A stretch of DNA of 64,000 nt from Paenibacillus bouchesdurhonensis (GTDB taxonomy: Bacteria; Bacillota; Bacilli; Paenibacillales; Paenibacillaceae). This document shows, piece after piece, positions 18,797-28,314 of the stretch. The translations under genes were made by a program, and so were the position numbers. Each line of letters starts with the position of its first letter. Within the stretch, counting starts at the first letter, position 1. The stretch lies in assembly GCF_900155685.1 (NCBI RefSeq), contig NZ_LT732548.1, forward strand, positions 1,632,696 through 1,696,695. Direction: 5' to 3'. Under the pieces are notes generated by a model. That model searched no databases. It saw only the letters and a list, made by a program, of their open reading frames with translations, and had not been told where the DNA came from.

Positions 18797-20131
18797 ATGC
18801 AAACAGCACAGAAACATCAGCCGAAATATATCGGGAAACGCTATCGCTTAGATAAGCCTGAGCTGCTAGCTCCGGCGGGAAATTTGGAGAAGCTGAAATT
18901 TGCGATCCATTATGGGGCGGATGCAGTATATATCGGGGGGCAGAAATATGGTCTTCGTTCGAATGCGGACAATTTCAGCTTTGAAGAGATGCGCGAAGGC
19001 GTAGAATTCGCGAACAAATATGGAGCCAAAGTATTTGTGGCCACCAATATATATGCACATAATGAAGACATTGAGGGAATCGAAGAATATTTGCGCAACT
19101 TGTACGATGTGGGGATTTCGGCAATTATCGCTGCAGACCCGATCATCATTGACACAGCGCGCCGCATCGTACCTGGACTTGAGGTGCATTTGAGCACCCA
19201 GCAATCCACGGTCAATTGGCAGGCGGTCAAGTTCTGGAAGGAAGAGGGCTTGCCGCGGGTTGTGTTGGGCCGGGAGACCAGCATGGAGGAAATCCAAGAA
19301 ATCAAGAAGCATGTGGACATTGAGATTGAATCCTTTATCCATGGTGCCATGTGTTCATCCTATTCCGGGCGCTGCGTATTGTCCAACCACTTCACGGATC
19401 GTGACTCCAACCGCGGGGGTTGCTGTCAATCCTGCCGTTGGAAATACGATTTGTTCGAGGACGGTTCGGCGGAAGAGGTATGGGTATCGGAAGAAGCACT
19501 CGCCATGGCGCAGTCTGTACAGTCGCCTAAAGTAGGGACTTCACCGCTCCCGCTGTTTCAGGAAGAAGACAATCCATTTACGATGGGCTCTAAAGATATG
19601 TGCATGATCGCCCATATTCCAGATCTGATCGACGTGGGAATCGATAGCTTCAAGATCGAAGGACGAATGAAATCGATTCATTATGTGGCTACCGTAGTCA
19701 ATGTCTACCGCCAAGCGATCGATTCGTATATGGCCGATCCCGACAACTATGTATTAAAGCCCGAGTGGCTGGAGGAGATCAACAAGGCGGCAAATCGCCC
19801 GCTGAATACAGGCTTTTTCTACGACACACCGGATCATGAGGATCATATTTATGAACCGGAGGAGAAAGCTGTGCCTTATGATTTTGCCGGACTGGTGATG
19901 GATTATAATGCAGCGGAGGGGACTGCGGTCATCCAGCAGCGCAATCACTTTAAGCCTGGACAAGAAGTTGAATTCTTTGGCCCGAACGGAACCTTCTTCA
20001 AGCAAATCGTCGGAACAATTTGGGATGAGGAAGGCAATGAGCTGGATGCGGCTCGTCATCCACTGCAAAGAATAAAAATAAAAGTGGATCAGCCCGTTGC
20101 GTATTTCGATATGATGAGAAAAAGAAAATAA
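18797..20131 (+). CDS. U32-family protein, YrrO/TrhP2-like (tRNA U34 hydroxylation)
   Basis: 444 residues. It begins LDKPELLAPAGNLEKLKFA. The U32 signature ESFIHGAMCSSYSGRCVLSN is followed by RDSNRGGCCQSCRW, giving a cluster of cysteines suited to an iron-sulfur site. Then come SKDMCMIAHIPDLIDVGID and FKIEGRMKSIHYVATVV, and a C-terminal beta-barrel. It works with the preceding gene 22 bases upstream; both belong to the prephenate-dependent tRNA hydroxylation family. A terminator follows. Confidence 0.88.
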   Translation: MQTAQKHQPKYIGKRYRLDKPELLAPAGNLEKLKFAIHYGADAVYIGGQKYGLRSNADNFSFEEMREGVEFANKYGAKVFVATNIYAHNEDIEGIEEYLRNLYDVGISAIIAADPIIIDTARRIVPGLEVHLSTQQSTVNWQAVKFWKEEGLPRVVLGRETSMEEIQEIKKHVDIEIESFIHGAMCSSYSGRCVLSNHFTDRDSNRGGCCQSCRWKYDLFEDGSAEEVWVSEEALAMAQSVQSPKVGTSPLPLFQEEDNPFTMGSKDMCMIAHIPDLIDVGIDSFKIEGRMKSIHYVATVVNVYRQAIDSYMADPDNYVLKPEWLEEINKAANRPLNTGFFYDTPDHEDHIYEPEEKAVPYDFAGLVMDYNAAEGTAVIQQRNHFKPGQEVEFFGPNGTFFKQIVGTIWDEEGNELDAARHPLQRIKIKVDQPVAYFDMMRKRK

Positions 20132-20145
20132 ACATAAATGAATGC

Positions 20146-20186
20146 AAAGAGTCTTTTTCCAACTAGGACAAAAGACTCTTTTTTTA
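20146..20186 (+). terminator. Rho-independent terminator
   Basis: AAAGAGTCTTTT pairs with AAAAGACTCTTT around an eleven-base loop, followed by TTTTTT. It ends the mltG-U32-U32 transcript. Confidence 0.85.
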
Positions 20187-20215
20187 TTGTCTTTTTGACT
20201 TTTTTAGCTGAACAT

Positions 20216-20243
20216 TAAACTCATAGGAGATTTTTACCGATAA
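20216..20243 (+). promoter_or_regulatory. Sigma-D (motility) promoter
   Basis: TAAA at 20216-20219, a 16-base spacer, then ACCGATAA at 20236-20243. The Bacillus sigma-D consensus is TAAA-N15-GCCGATAT. Its location 127 bases before a chemoreceptor gene fits this regulon. Confidence 0.7.
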
Positions 20244-20369
20244 TAATAAAGGAAAAGGTGGGTTTTTGTCGAATATAAATAAGCAACACAGGAAGAATTT
20301 ATGAGGTTCGGAGTATGGCCTCGGGTCCTACTTTGGTGGATTAATTATTATGAGCGGTGGGTGATCAAC

Positions 20370-22541
20370 ATGAAATTGGTTCCTAAGAAGGAGAACCAAG
20401 CTAAAGACAACAAGAAGGAAATAAAGAAAGGTACGGATACCGGACAAGCTAAAAACAAAGCAGGTGGAGGTTGGAAGGATAAGTTCAACAATGTCATCGA
20501 TCAGCTTCCCAAGGACATCAACCCGTCCAGGTCGGTAGGTATTCGTCTGTTTCTTATTTTCTTTATTGCCATTATGTTCTTCGTACTTGCGATCGGTGTG
20601 CTATCTTATCAAATGGCGAAGGGTACCATTGAGAAAAATGCTGAAACAGCAAGCCAGCAAACCATTGTACAGACATCACAGAAGCTAGATATTATTTTCC
20701 AAAAGTATGAGGAAACGCTGCAGCAAGTTTTCTTAGACGATGAAATGCAAAAGGCTATTCGGGACGCCTCGCTCTCAACTACCTCTGACTATGACCGCTT
20801 TACGACTTCTAACCAAATGAGAAACCGTCTGAATTCCATGACGTTCTCAAGCAAAGGCGTTGTAGCGGTGTATATGGTTCCCGGAGAAGAGGATCTGATT
20901 GGTCCCGTAACATCTGGGAGTGCGGACAACGAATTCGTCAACAATATTCGCAATGAGCCTTGGTTTGAGGACATGGCCAATACTTCGCAGGTTAGATGGG
21001 TTACAGGATCAAACGAGTATACAACAGGAACGCAAATTTTCAGATTGGTTAGATCCGTTCAGAGCGTCAGCAGCATGAAGCGCTTTATTCTAGTGGCAGA
21101 TATTAACCTGGAGATTTTGAATGGATATTTGCAGGAGCTCAATCTTGGTAATGGTTCGAAAGTTCAAATGATTACGTCTGATAATATGGTTGTAGGCTCT
21201 TCGGTTGAAGGAGAGCAGGGACAACAGTCTGAATTTAACATTCAGAAAAAAGAAGGCGAAACCAAGGGCAGCTCTCGTATTAGGGATGCGCAGGGCAGAA
21301 CGGTGCTTGCCGTCTACAATACGCAGGAGAATTCAGGCTGGACGCTTACGGGCGTGCTGCCTACGGATCAACTGACTAAGGATGCCAGGGGAATTCTCGT
21401 AACTACGTTTGTCTCGCTGGCTGTCGTTGCTGTTATTGCCGTTCTGCTCGGAATGTGGATGGTTAGAATGATAGCTCGTCCGCTCGTAAAACTAATGAAA
21501 CTGATGGATGAAGGCTCTAAGGGGAACCTCAATGTTCGCATGGAGCAGAAATCCAAGGATGAAATCGGTATGCTGACAGCTAGCTTTAACGTGATGATGG
21601 AGCAGATTACGCAGCTTGTTAAGCAAACGAACGATTCCGCGCAGGATGTGCTGGATACTGCGACAGAATTGACACAAGCCTCGAATAAAACGGCGATTTC
21701 CGCCAAAGAAATTGCGATCGCTACTGAGGAAATTGCTAATGGAGCAACAAGTTTGGCTAATGAAGCTGAGCGCGGCAATGAACTGACGGAGAATATTTCC
21801 AGGCAGATGGATCATGTTATCACAGCGAATAAGGAGATGGAAACATCCGCTCGCCAAGTGGAGAAATCCAGTCAACAGGGTACAGATTACCTGAATGAGC
21901 TATTGCAGAAAACAAGTGTCACGGGTGAAATGGTTAATGCGCTCACGGAGAAGGTCGATTCGCTGAAATCAAGCACATCTTCGGTATTGAAGGTACTCGA
22001 TGTGATGCAGAACATTACGCAGCAAACGAACATTCTGTCGCTCAATGCAACGATCGAGGCTGCGCGTGCCGGGGCTGCAGGACGCGGGTTTATGGTCGTA
22101 GCGGATGAAATTCGTCAGCTTGCTGATCAATCCCGTCAATCTATCACGATGGTAGGAGAAATTACTGACAATATCCAGAAGGAAATGAATGAGACTGTTC
22201 AGGCCCTATCCGAGGCAAGTCCGTTATTCCAGGATCAGATTAAGTCTGTGAAAGAAACAAGCCAAATCTTTGTTTCCGTGCAAGAGCAAATGGAAGGCTT
22301 CGTGCAGCATTTGGATTCTGTAACATCATCCATTGATGAACTGAACCAATCGCAATCCGTATTGTCCGAAGCGATGAGCAACGTCAGCGCGGTAGCGCAG
22401 CAATCATCCGCGACTTCGGAGGAGGTTGCTTCGCTAAGTAGCGAGCAGGAGACTGTAGGAGAGCAGCTTGTGAATCTTTCCAATAAACTGGAGAACGTAT
22501 CGAATGGATTGAAGGAGTCCTTGTCGAAGTTTACCGTGTAA
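20370..22541 (+). CDS. Methyl-accepting chemotaxis protein
   Basis: 723 residues from the ATG at 20370. A long charged cytoplasmic N-terminal stretch of about 60 residues (lysine-rich) comes first, which is unusual for the family. Next are TM1 ([19 protein letters not shown]), an extracellular dCACHE-like sensor of about 260 residues, TM2 ([19 protein letters not shown]), HAMP, and the signalling hairpin. The tip is [20 protein letters not shown]. The ligand is unknown. Expression is probably sigma-D dependent. An upstream in-frame ATG at 20301 is less likely. Confidence 0.92.
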   Translation: MKLVPKKENQAKDNKKEIKKGTDTGQAKNKAGGGWKDKFNNVIDQLPKDINPSRSVGIRLFLIFFIAIMFFVLAIGVLSYQMAKGTIEKNAETASQQTIVQTSQKLDIIFQKYEETLQQVFLDDEMQKAIRDASLSTTSDYDRFTTSNQMRNRLNSMTFSSKGVVAVYMVPGEEDLIGPVTSGSADNEFVNNIRNEPWFEDMANTSQVRWVTGSNEYTTGTQIFRLVRSVQSVSSMKRFILVADINLEILNGYLQELNLGNGSKVQMITSDNMVVGSSVEGEQGQQSEFNIQKKEGETKGSSRIRDAQGRTVLAVYNTQENSGWTLTGVLPTDQLTKDARGILVTTFVSLAVVAVIAVLLGMWMVRMIARPLVKLMKLMDEGSKGNLNVRMEQKSKDEIGMLTASFNVMMEQITQLVKQTNDSAQDVLDTATELTQASNKTAISAKEIAIATEEIANGATSLANEAERGNELTENISRQMDHVITANKEMETSARQVEKSSQQGTDYLNELLQKTSVTGEMVNALTEKVDSLKSSTSSVLKVLDVMQNITQQTNILSLNATIEAARAGAAGRGFMVVADEIRQLADQSRQSITMVGEITDNIQKEMNETVQALSEASPLFQDQIKSVKETSQIFVSVQEQMEGFVQHLDSVTSSIDELNQSQSVLSEAMSNVSAVAQQSSATSEEVASLSSEQETVGEQLVNLSNKLENVSNGLKESLSKFTV

Positions 22542-22631
22542 CTCCTAGATAAAAATATAGGTGTTATAATATGGACAAAACTGGAGTATATGTTACTATT
22601 GAAATAAAATCTTATCTGAGGTGATTCAAGG

Positions 22632-23372
22632 TTGATAGGTCGTAGTGGAAATCCGACATTGAATGACAAAACATTCGATCAGATCGGATATCATTCCGGA
22701 CAGGACGCAATGACCATTGAAGGCACGGTAAATAAAGTGTTTATTACACTTGCAGTGCTTTTAGGGGGCGCATTTGCTTCATGGTCCATGTATTTCAACG
22801 GGCAGAACGTGTTGCCGCTTGCTATTGGCGGAGCGATAGGCGGCTTCATCTTAGCGCTGATTATTAGCTTCAAGCCAACGACAGCTCCATTCCTCGTTCC
22901 GATTTATGGAGTACTGGAAGGTTTGTTCCTAGGCGCAATTTCTGCAAATTTCGAAAATTTATACCATGGAATCACGTTGCAAGCTGCACTACTGACGATG
23001 GGCGTGTTCATCGCTCTGCTGCTTGCTTATAAGACAAGGATCATTAAAGCGACGGAAAACTTCAGGCTTGGCGTATTTGCGGCTACGGGCGGCATAGCGC
23101 TAGTATATCTGCTGAGCTTCATCCTTGGGTTCTTTGGAATCTCTATTCCATACCTGCATGAAAGCAACTGGATTGGAATCGGAATTTCCGTCGTCATCGT
23201 AATCGTGGCGGCTTTGAATCTCGTATTGGATTTCGATTTTATTGAGAACGGTGCTAATCAGGGTGCTCCGAAGTATATGGAATGGTACGGGGCTTTTGGA
23301 TTGATGGTTACTCTAGTATGGCTCTATATTGAGATGCTTCGCCTTTTGGCTAAATTGGCGAGTAGAGACTAG
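22632..23372 (+). CDS. Bax inhibitor-1/YccA family membrane protein
   Basis: 246 residues with seven hydrophobic segments (VFITLAVLLGGAFASWSMY, LAIGGAIGGFILALIISF, FLVPIYGVLEGLFLGAI and others). The C-terminal segment has the conserved carboxylate region LVLDFDFIENG. Bacterial relatives include pH-sensitive calcium-leak proteins; the role here is unknown. The start is a TTG at 22632 behind GAGGTGA. Confidence 0.85.
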   Translation: MIGRSGNPTLNDKTFDQIGYHSGQDAMTIEGTVNKVFITLAVLLGGAFASWSMYFNGQNVLPLAIGGAIGGFILALIISFKPTTAPFLVPIYGVLEGLFLGAISANFENLYHGITLQAALLTMGVFIALLLAYKTRIIKATENFRLGVFAATGGIALVYLLSFILGFFGISIPYLHESNWIGIGISVVIVIVAALNLVLDFDFIENGANQGAPKYMEWYGAFGLMVTLVWLYIEMLRLLAKLASRD

Positions 23373-23391
23373 AACGCAATTTAAGCATTAG

Positions 23392-23424
23392 AGGGTGGAG
23401 ATATAATCTCCACCCTCTTTTTTA
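23392..23424 (+). terminator. Rho-independent terminator
   Basis: Twelve perfect pairs, GAGGGTGGAGAT and ATCTCCACCCTC, with a three-base loop and TTTTTT. Confidence 0.92.
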
Positions 23425-23528
23425 GATATAAAATAGCACTAAATGCATGAAATGATCTGAAAGTCCCTGTTTCGTGGGTGTACTATAGTAGTATAACAAA
23501 CACCTCATGATGTGGCCTTTAGAACTAT

Positions 23529-23555
23529 TTAATTTATGACATTAGCATTCGATAT
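23529..23555 (+). promoter_or_regulatory. Weak sigma-D-like promoter candidate
   Basis: TTAA, 15 bases, TTCGATAT: three mismatches to the sigma-D consensus but exact spacing, about 100 bases before the HD-GYP gene. The remaining 23425-23653 region shows nothing else I can name. Confidence 0.25.
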
Positions 23556-23653
23556 TATAAATAGGGATTACAGAATATAGAGTTTTATTCCTGATTAACC
23601 GGGAACTAGGCCTTAGACTGTGAATATATGAATGAGAGGGGAGGGTCTTTCCT

Positions 23654-24709
23654 TTGAGAACTCATGTGATGGAGCTTAGGGCTGGAGATAGATTAAAGGA
23701 AGATACTTTTAATCGTGCCGGGCTTCATGTTCTACCTAAAGGAACGGTTATTAAAACCGAGGAAATTGCTTTATTGATTCGACAAAGCATCGATTACGTC
23801 GATATTGAACCGCGCGACGGGAGCGCTGTATCCGAGGCTGCAGAGGTTGCGGGAAGTCAGGGATTTAGCCAACGATTACAGGAGAACTTCGACAAAACGA
23901 TTCAAGGTTTCCAGGCTATTTTTCTTGAGGCGCTAACTACAGGCAAATTTAATCAGTCGATGGTTGACGAAAAGTTGCTGCCGACTTTGGAGGCATTGGA
24001 TGAACGTAAGAATGTTTCCTCTTTGTTGTATATGCTCAGCAATGATGATGTAAATATTTATAACCATTCACTGCAAGTCGGATTACTATCTTATTACATA
24101 GCGACCTGGCTCGGATACTCCAGAGAGGAGTGCCATGAGATTAGTAAAGCTGGGTACCTGCACGATATCGGCAAAAGCCGTGTGCGCCAATCCATAAAGA
24201 ACAAAAGCGATTTGCAGGGCGAGGAACTGGAGGAAATGAGGCGGCATACCAACTATGGCTACGAAATTATCTGTGAATCGATCAAAGATAATAAAACGCT
24301 CGCTCTTGCTGCTCTCCAGCATCACGAATATGAAGATGGTACCGGGTACCCTATGGGGATTGGAAAAGGCGAAATACATCCTTATTCGCAAATTGTCGCC
24401 GTAGCTAATGTTTATGTAGAAATGACAACATCGCCTAACAGACGGCCTCAGGATAGTTTATTAACCGTACTGCGTAAAGTGTATGAGCTTGGCTTTGGAA
24501 AGCTGGATGAGAAAGCTGTTCAAGCACTGACCCAAAATCTCCTGCCTAACTTTATAGGCAAGCGAGTACAATTAAGCAATGGGGAAAGTGCAACGATCGT
24601 CTATAATAATCCAACAGATATTTTTAAACCGCTCGTTAAAGTTGACGATTTCTTCAGAGACTTGTCACGTGAGCGAGACATTGAAATTGAAGAGATTTTT
24701 TTTGAATAG
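23654..24709 (+). CDS. HD-GYP domain protein (putative c-di-GMP phosphodiesterase)
   Basis: 351 residues, TTG start at 23654 behind GAGGGGAGGG. The N-terminal about 120 residues are a small domain of the kind found in such proteins (VLPKGTVIKTEEIALLI). HDIGK is at residues 170-174 and HHEYEDGTGYP at 223-233, so metal ligands and the GYP signature are intact and activity on cyclic di-GMP is plausible. There is no membrane segment or receiver domain, so control must come from the N-terminal domain or expression. A terminator follows. Confidence 0.88.
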   Translation: MRTHVMELRAGDRLKEDTFNRAGLHVLPKGTVIKTEEIALLIRQSIDYVDIEPRDGSAVSEAAEVAGSQGFSQRLQENFDKTIQGFQAIFLEALTTGKFNQSMVDEKLLPTLEALDERKNVSSLLYMLSNDDVNIYNHSLQVGLLSYYIATWLGYSREECHEISKAGYLHDIGKSRVRQSIKNKSDLQGEELEEMRRHTNYGYEIICESIKDNKTLALAALQHHEYEDGTGYPMGIGKGEIHPYSQIVAVANVYVEMTTSPNRRPQDSLLTVLRKVYELGFGKLDEKAVQALTQNLLPNFIGKRVQLSNGESATIVYNNPTDIFKPLVKVDDFFRDLSRERDIEIEEIFFE

Positions 24710-24722
24710 CCCCATGGTAAAA

Positions 24723-24761
24723 AGCCTGACTGAAATCAAATTTCAGTTAGGTTTTTTTTGC
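24723..24761 (+). terminator. Rho-independent terminator
   Basis: GCCTGACTGAAAT pairs with ATTTCAGTTAGGT and is followed by a run of eight T. Confidence 0.88.
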
Positions 24762-24871
24762 CTTTTTCTCATTTTATCGTGCTATTTCATCAGTTCATCT
24801 TAGGTAAGTGTGATAAGGGTGTGAAGTAGCTTTTCCCAGGAAATAATAAGAAGACAGAAAGGTGGAGGACG

Positions 24872-26656
24872 ATGACATTACTTCGGAAAAAGCGCATATT
24901 TTATATTTTAATAGGGTTTATGATTGTGCTTGGTCTGTATGTGATAAGAGTAGGGTGGATTCAATTTGCTTCCGCTAGAATGGCTATTAGCGCTTCGGGG
25001 ATGACGATGAATGAACTGGCAGTACGTCAGCGTGAAGAAGGAATCGAACTCGATCCTGGCAGAGGACAATTCTTGGATCGGCACGGCTATCCATTAACGG
25101 GAACTACGGTATGGGTGCCTGTCCTATTCCCTGTAAAGGATTTGCCGGATGATGCCCAGGTAAAGGCGATGGCTGGTCTGCTCGGTGTAACTGCTTCAGA
25201 GCTAGAGGGGAAATGGAGCAAGCTTCAATATCCGTATATATGGCAAAAGGGGGATGAGCGGGTTCCGCTTGTACTCTCGAGAGAAGATGCTGAACAGTGG
25301 ACGCAAATCAGCGGTTTTAAAGTCCTCCCTTATATGCGGCGCTATCCGGAGAAGGATTCAGGCAAGCAATGGCTAGGTTATGTCTCGCAGCGTCCGGATT
25401 ACGTTCGCAGTCTGCACGGGCAGAAAAACAGCCGTGCGATTCCTCTAACTATGCAGGTAGGATCATCTGGACTGGAGCGAACATTTGATCATTTCCTGCG
25501 CGGTGTAGGATCAACCAGGGCTGCATTTACGGTTGATGGACAGAAGCGTCCTCTAATCGGATTAGGCCTGCGCTTGAAATCGGCTAATGACCGTTATTAT
25601 CCTTTATCTGTCCGGACAACTGTGGATGGAATGATTCAGCAGCAATTGGAGAGCGTGACGGAGCAAATGGCCGTCCAGGAAGGAGCGATCGTCGTGCTGG
25701 ATGCGACGCAAGGAGATGTTGTCGCTATGGTGTCGCGTCCGTTTTTTAATCCTCGGCATATTGATTTGGAGGAGGGCAATTGGAGTAATCACGCTGTAAA
25801 GGCCGCGATCCCGGGCTCAATCTTTAAAACCGTAATTGCCGCTGCGGCTTTGGAGGAAGGTGTAGCATCACCAACAGAAACCTTCCATTGTACCGGACAT
25901 TATGGCAAGTACGGTCTTTCGTGCTGGAAAGAAGGAGGCCATGGCACGATAACGCTGAAGCAGGCTTTTGCTCAATCATGCAATATCGTATTTGCGACAT
26001 TAGGCGAGAGGCTGACGGCTGCAAGTATTGAGCGTACCGCTGATAAGTTGGGGATAGGACACACTGTGGGCTGGTATGATCCGTCATTTCGAGGAGGGGC
26101 GGGGTTAAGACAGATCGATCAGGAGGAAGCGGGAACTGTATTTGCGAAAGGAATTCAGCCGGATGGAGGCGTGAGGGCACAAACCAGTTTGGGACAGCGT
26201 GACGTTATGTTGTCTCCTCTGCAGGCCGCCAATTTGGTCGTTGCTTTGCTGCATGGTGGCAAAGTGAGTTCCCCGCGACTTGTACAGGATATTTATTTTA
26301 AAAATGGCACGCGAATGCTTGAATTTCCTTTACAGTCACTTCCTTCAAGCTATGGGGCGATTTCCCCGGAGACAGCGAAAACCCTGCTCGGCTGGATGGA
26401 GGAAGTGGTGAAGAAGGGGACGGGCCGATCCCTGCTGAATGCCAAGTGGAATTTGGCAGGCAAGTCTGGAACGTCTCAAGTCGTTTCTGCCGGAACACCA
26501 GCCAATCATCAGTGGTTTATCGGATATGGGCCGGTGGAGCGCCCCCGTTATGCAGTAGCTGTCCTTGTGAAAAATAGGCGGGAAGGCTCGCCTCATCAAG
26601 CAACGGAGTTATTCCGCCGAGTCATGGATATTTTAGCTGAGAGATTTCCTAAATAA
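24872..26656 (+). CDS. Class B penicillin-binding protein (transpeptidase)
   Basis: 594 residues. One N-terminal membrane anchor (IFYILIGFMIVLGLYVI), a pedestal (LDPGRGQFLDRHGYPLTG), then a transpeptidase domain. The nucleophile is S316 in PGSIFK, SCN is at 369-371, and the third motif is KSGTSQ near residue 530. There is no transglycosylase domain. It lacks PASTA domains and is shorter than PBP2B or SpoVD-type enzymes, so which division or sporulation role it has is open. It starts at the ATG at 24872 with GGTGGAGG upstream. The deacetylase gene follows after about 100 bases. Confidence 0.88.
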   Translation: MTLLRKKRIFYILIGFMIVLGLYVIRVGWIQFASARMAISASGMTMNELAVRQREEGIELDPGRGQFLDRHGYPLTGTTVWVPVLFPVKDLPDDAQVKAMAGLLGVTASELEGKWSKLQYPYIWQKGDERVPLVLSREDAEQWTQISGFKVLPYMRRYPEKDSGKQWLGYVSQRPDYVRSLHGQKNSRAIPLTMQVGSSGLERTFDHFLRGVGSTRAAFTVDGQKRPLIGLGLRLKSANDRYYPLSVRTTVDGMIQQQLESVTEQMAVQEGAIVVLDATQGDVVAMVSRPFFNPRHIDLEEGNWSNHAVKAAIPGSIFKTVIAAAALEEGVASPTETFHCTGHYGKYGLSCWKEGGHGTITLKQAFAQSCNIVFATLGERLTAASIERTADKLGIGHTVGWYDPSFRGGAGLRQIDQEEAGTVFAKGIQPDGGVRAQTSLGQRDVMLSPLQAANLVVALLHGGKVSSPRLVQDIYFKNGTRMLEFPLQSLPSSYGAISPETAKTLLGWMEEVVKKGTGRSLLNAKWNLAGKSGTSQVVSAGTPANHQWFIGYGPVERPRYAVAVLVKNRREGSPHQATELFRRVMDILAERFPK

Positions 26657-26761
26657 AAAGACCCTAATTTTGGAGTTAATATGATAAAATAAAAGGGATA
26701 CACTAAAAAGCCTTAGGGCCCGCCAAAGTCAGTGAATGAGATAGAAAAGTGGGGAAAAGAC

Positions 26762-28216
26762 ATGGAGACTTTGCTGCTGTGGTTGTTTTATATTTCAACA
26801 TTATACGCTTTCATACCCGGCTTGATTACGCGGCTGTTCGGATTTCGCGTATTCCGGCGCGGGGTGGGGATGAATGAATTTGCCCTTACCTTTGATGATG
26901 GTCCAGACCCTCTTTATACGTCGCAGTTGCTTGATTTATTGAAGAAATACGAAGCTAAAGCCACATTTTTCGTCGTCGGCTCCAATGCGGAGAAATATCC
27001 GCATATAATCAAGCGAATGCATGAAGAAGGACATTTGATCGGCATTCATAATTATGTGCACAAGACGAACTGGTTAATGGGCCCGGCTGCTGTAAAGAAA
27101 CAAATTCAGCGAACCAACAAAATCATTAGTGACATTATCGGCAGTGATACGCATTACTATCGGCCGCCGTGGGGAATTGTCAATTTATTCGACTTCGCGA
27201 GAAGAAGCGAAACACAAATTGTTCTATGGTCGTCGATGTTCGGCGATTGGCGCCAGCGTCTTGGCGCTGATCGGCTAACGAAACGCATGCTGAAGAAGCT
27301 CAAGAGCGGTGAAGTATTTCTGCTTCATGACTGCGGGAATACGCTAGGAGCGAATGCCAAAGCGCCCGTAGAGATGCTGACCGCCCTGGAGCGAGTGCTT
27401 CAAGAAGCTGCGAAGAAGGGTCTCGGAACGATACGAATTGACGACATGATCAGCAAGAGCGAGACGGCGAAGCGTGAGGCGAAAGGCCAGAACTCTTTGA
27501 CTGAAACGCCAAAGAAAGACCCTAAGAACAAGAAGCCGCTATCCTGGGGCAAGAAAATTCTTGTATCTCTATGGCTGCTTTGGGAGCAAATATTTCATGC
27601 GCTCTTTCAGTTAAAAACAACGAATAAGGAAGACCCGATATTTCACTTCCGCATACGTCCGTATCGGGGAGAGCCCGTAATGATGAACGGTGGTATAGAG
27701 CTTGTTAACGGTGATCGGGTATTAGAGCTTCATTTTGACAACAAAAGGTTGTTTGAAATTGGTTCGCGATCCCGAACATCTGTGCAAATAGCCATTCAAA
27801 TGATTCGTGGAGTAGAGAAGACGCTTCCTGAGCTGGCCCATTATATTCAAAGCCATCCAGAACTGCTCGACGTCAAAGCGTTGTACGGAGTAAGCATGAT
27901 CAATCGGGGGCCGGAGCAATTTGGATTTACGGTGACGGATTTGCCGGATAGCTTCTTTGCCAAATCGACGCGTCTATATTTGAAGTTTTTGCTGAGTGTC
28001 ATCCATCCGTCAGGCGGGGATCGACTGAAACAACGTTCCTCCCATGAACTGATTCCTAAGCTGATCGTGATGCCTATAGAGCTCTTGCTTGAAAAATATT
28101 CCGAAGACGGTTCGCACCGCCGCTTTACTGAAAAGGCAGACAGGGAAGCTGCTAGAGAGGAAGCTAGTGACGAAGCCAATGATGAAACTGCTTTAAGCGC
28201 GACTCAGCCTTGTTGA
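26762..28216 (+). CDS. Polysaccharide deacetylase with a second C-terminal domain
   Basis: 484 residues from the ATG at 26762. One N-terminal membrane segment (LLLWLFYISTLYAFIPGLI) is followed by a NodB deacetylase domain: TFDDGPDP with the metal-binding Asp pair, HLIGIHNYVHKTN with the histidines, YRPPWG and LLHDCG. After a charged linker near residue 255 there is a second domain of about 170 residues (IFHFRIRPYRGEPVMMNGG, ELHFDNKRLFEI, LPDSFFAKSTRLYLKFLLS) that resembles the YkoP-type domain as I remember it. The tail is very acidic. A GTG at 26732 is in frame but has no ribosome binding site. It probably acts on cell-wall glycan next to the PBP. Confidence 0.82.
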   Translation: METLLLWLFYISTLYAFIPGLITRLFGFRVFRRGVGMNEFALTFDDGPDPLYTSQLLDLLKKYEAKATFFVVGSNAEKYPHIIKRMHEEGHLIGIHNYVHKTNWLMGPAAVKKQIQRTNKIISDIIGSDTHYYRPPWGIVNLFDFARRSETQIVLWSSMFGDWRQRLGADRLTKRMLKKLKSGEVFLLHDCGNTLGANAKAPVEMLTALERVLQEAAKKGLGTIRIDDMISKSETAKREAKGQNSLTETPKKDPKNKKPLSWGKKILVSLWLLWEQIFHALFQLKTTNKEDPIFHFRIRPYRGEPVMMNGGIELVNGDRVLELHFDNKRLFEIGSRSRTSVQIAIQMIRGVEKTLPELAHYIQSHPELLDVKALYGVSMINRGPEQFGFTVTDLPDSFFAKSTRLYLKFLLSVIHPSGGDRLKQRSSHELIPKLIVMPIELLLEKYSEDGSHRRFTEKADREAAREEASDEANDETALSATQPC

Positions 28217-28226
28217 TTCATTGCAA

Positions 28227-28266
28227 AAGGGGCATTCCACCAACATAGTGGAACTGCCCCTTCTTT
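28227..28266. terminator. Terminator between convergent genes
   Basis: AAGGGGCATTCCAC and GTGGAACTGCCCCTT form a long stem with one bulge, followed by CTTT. It lies between the deacetylase gene and the convergent ilvD and may serve both. Confidence 0.75.
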
Positions 28267-28314
28267 ATGCTCTTATTACATATGAACATGTATAAATAAT
28301 TGCAATAAATTGAA

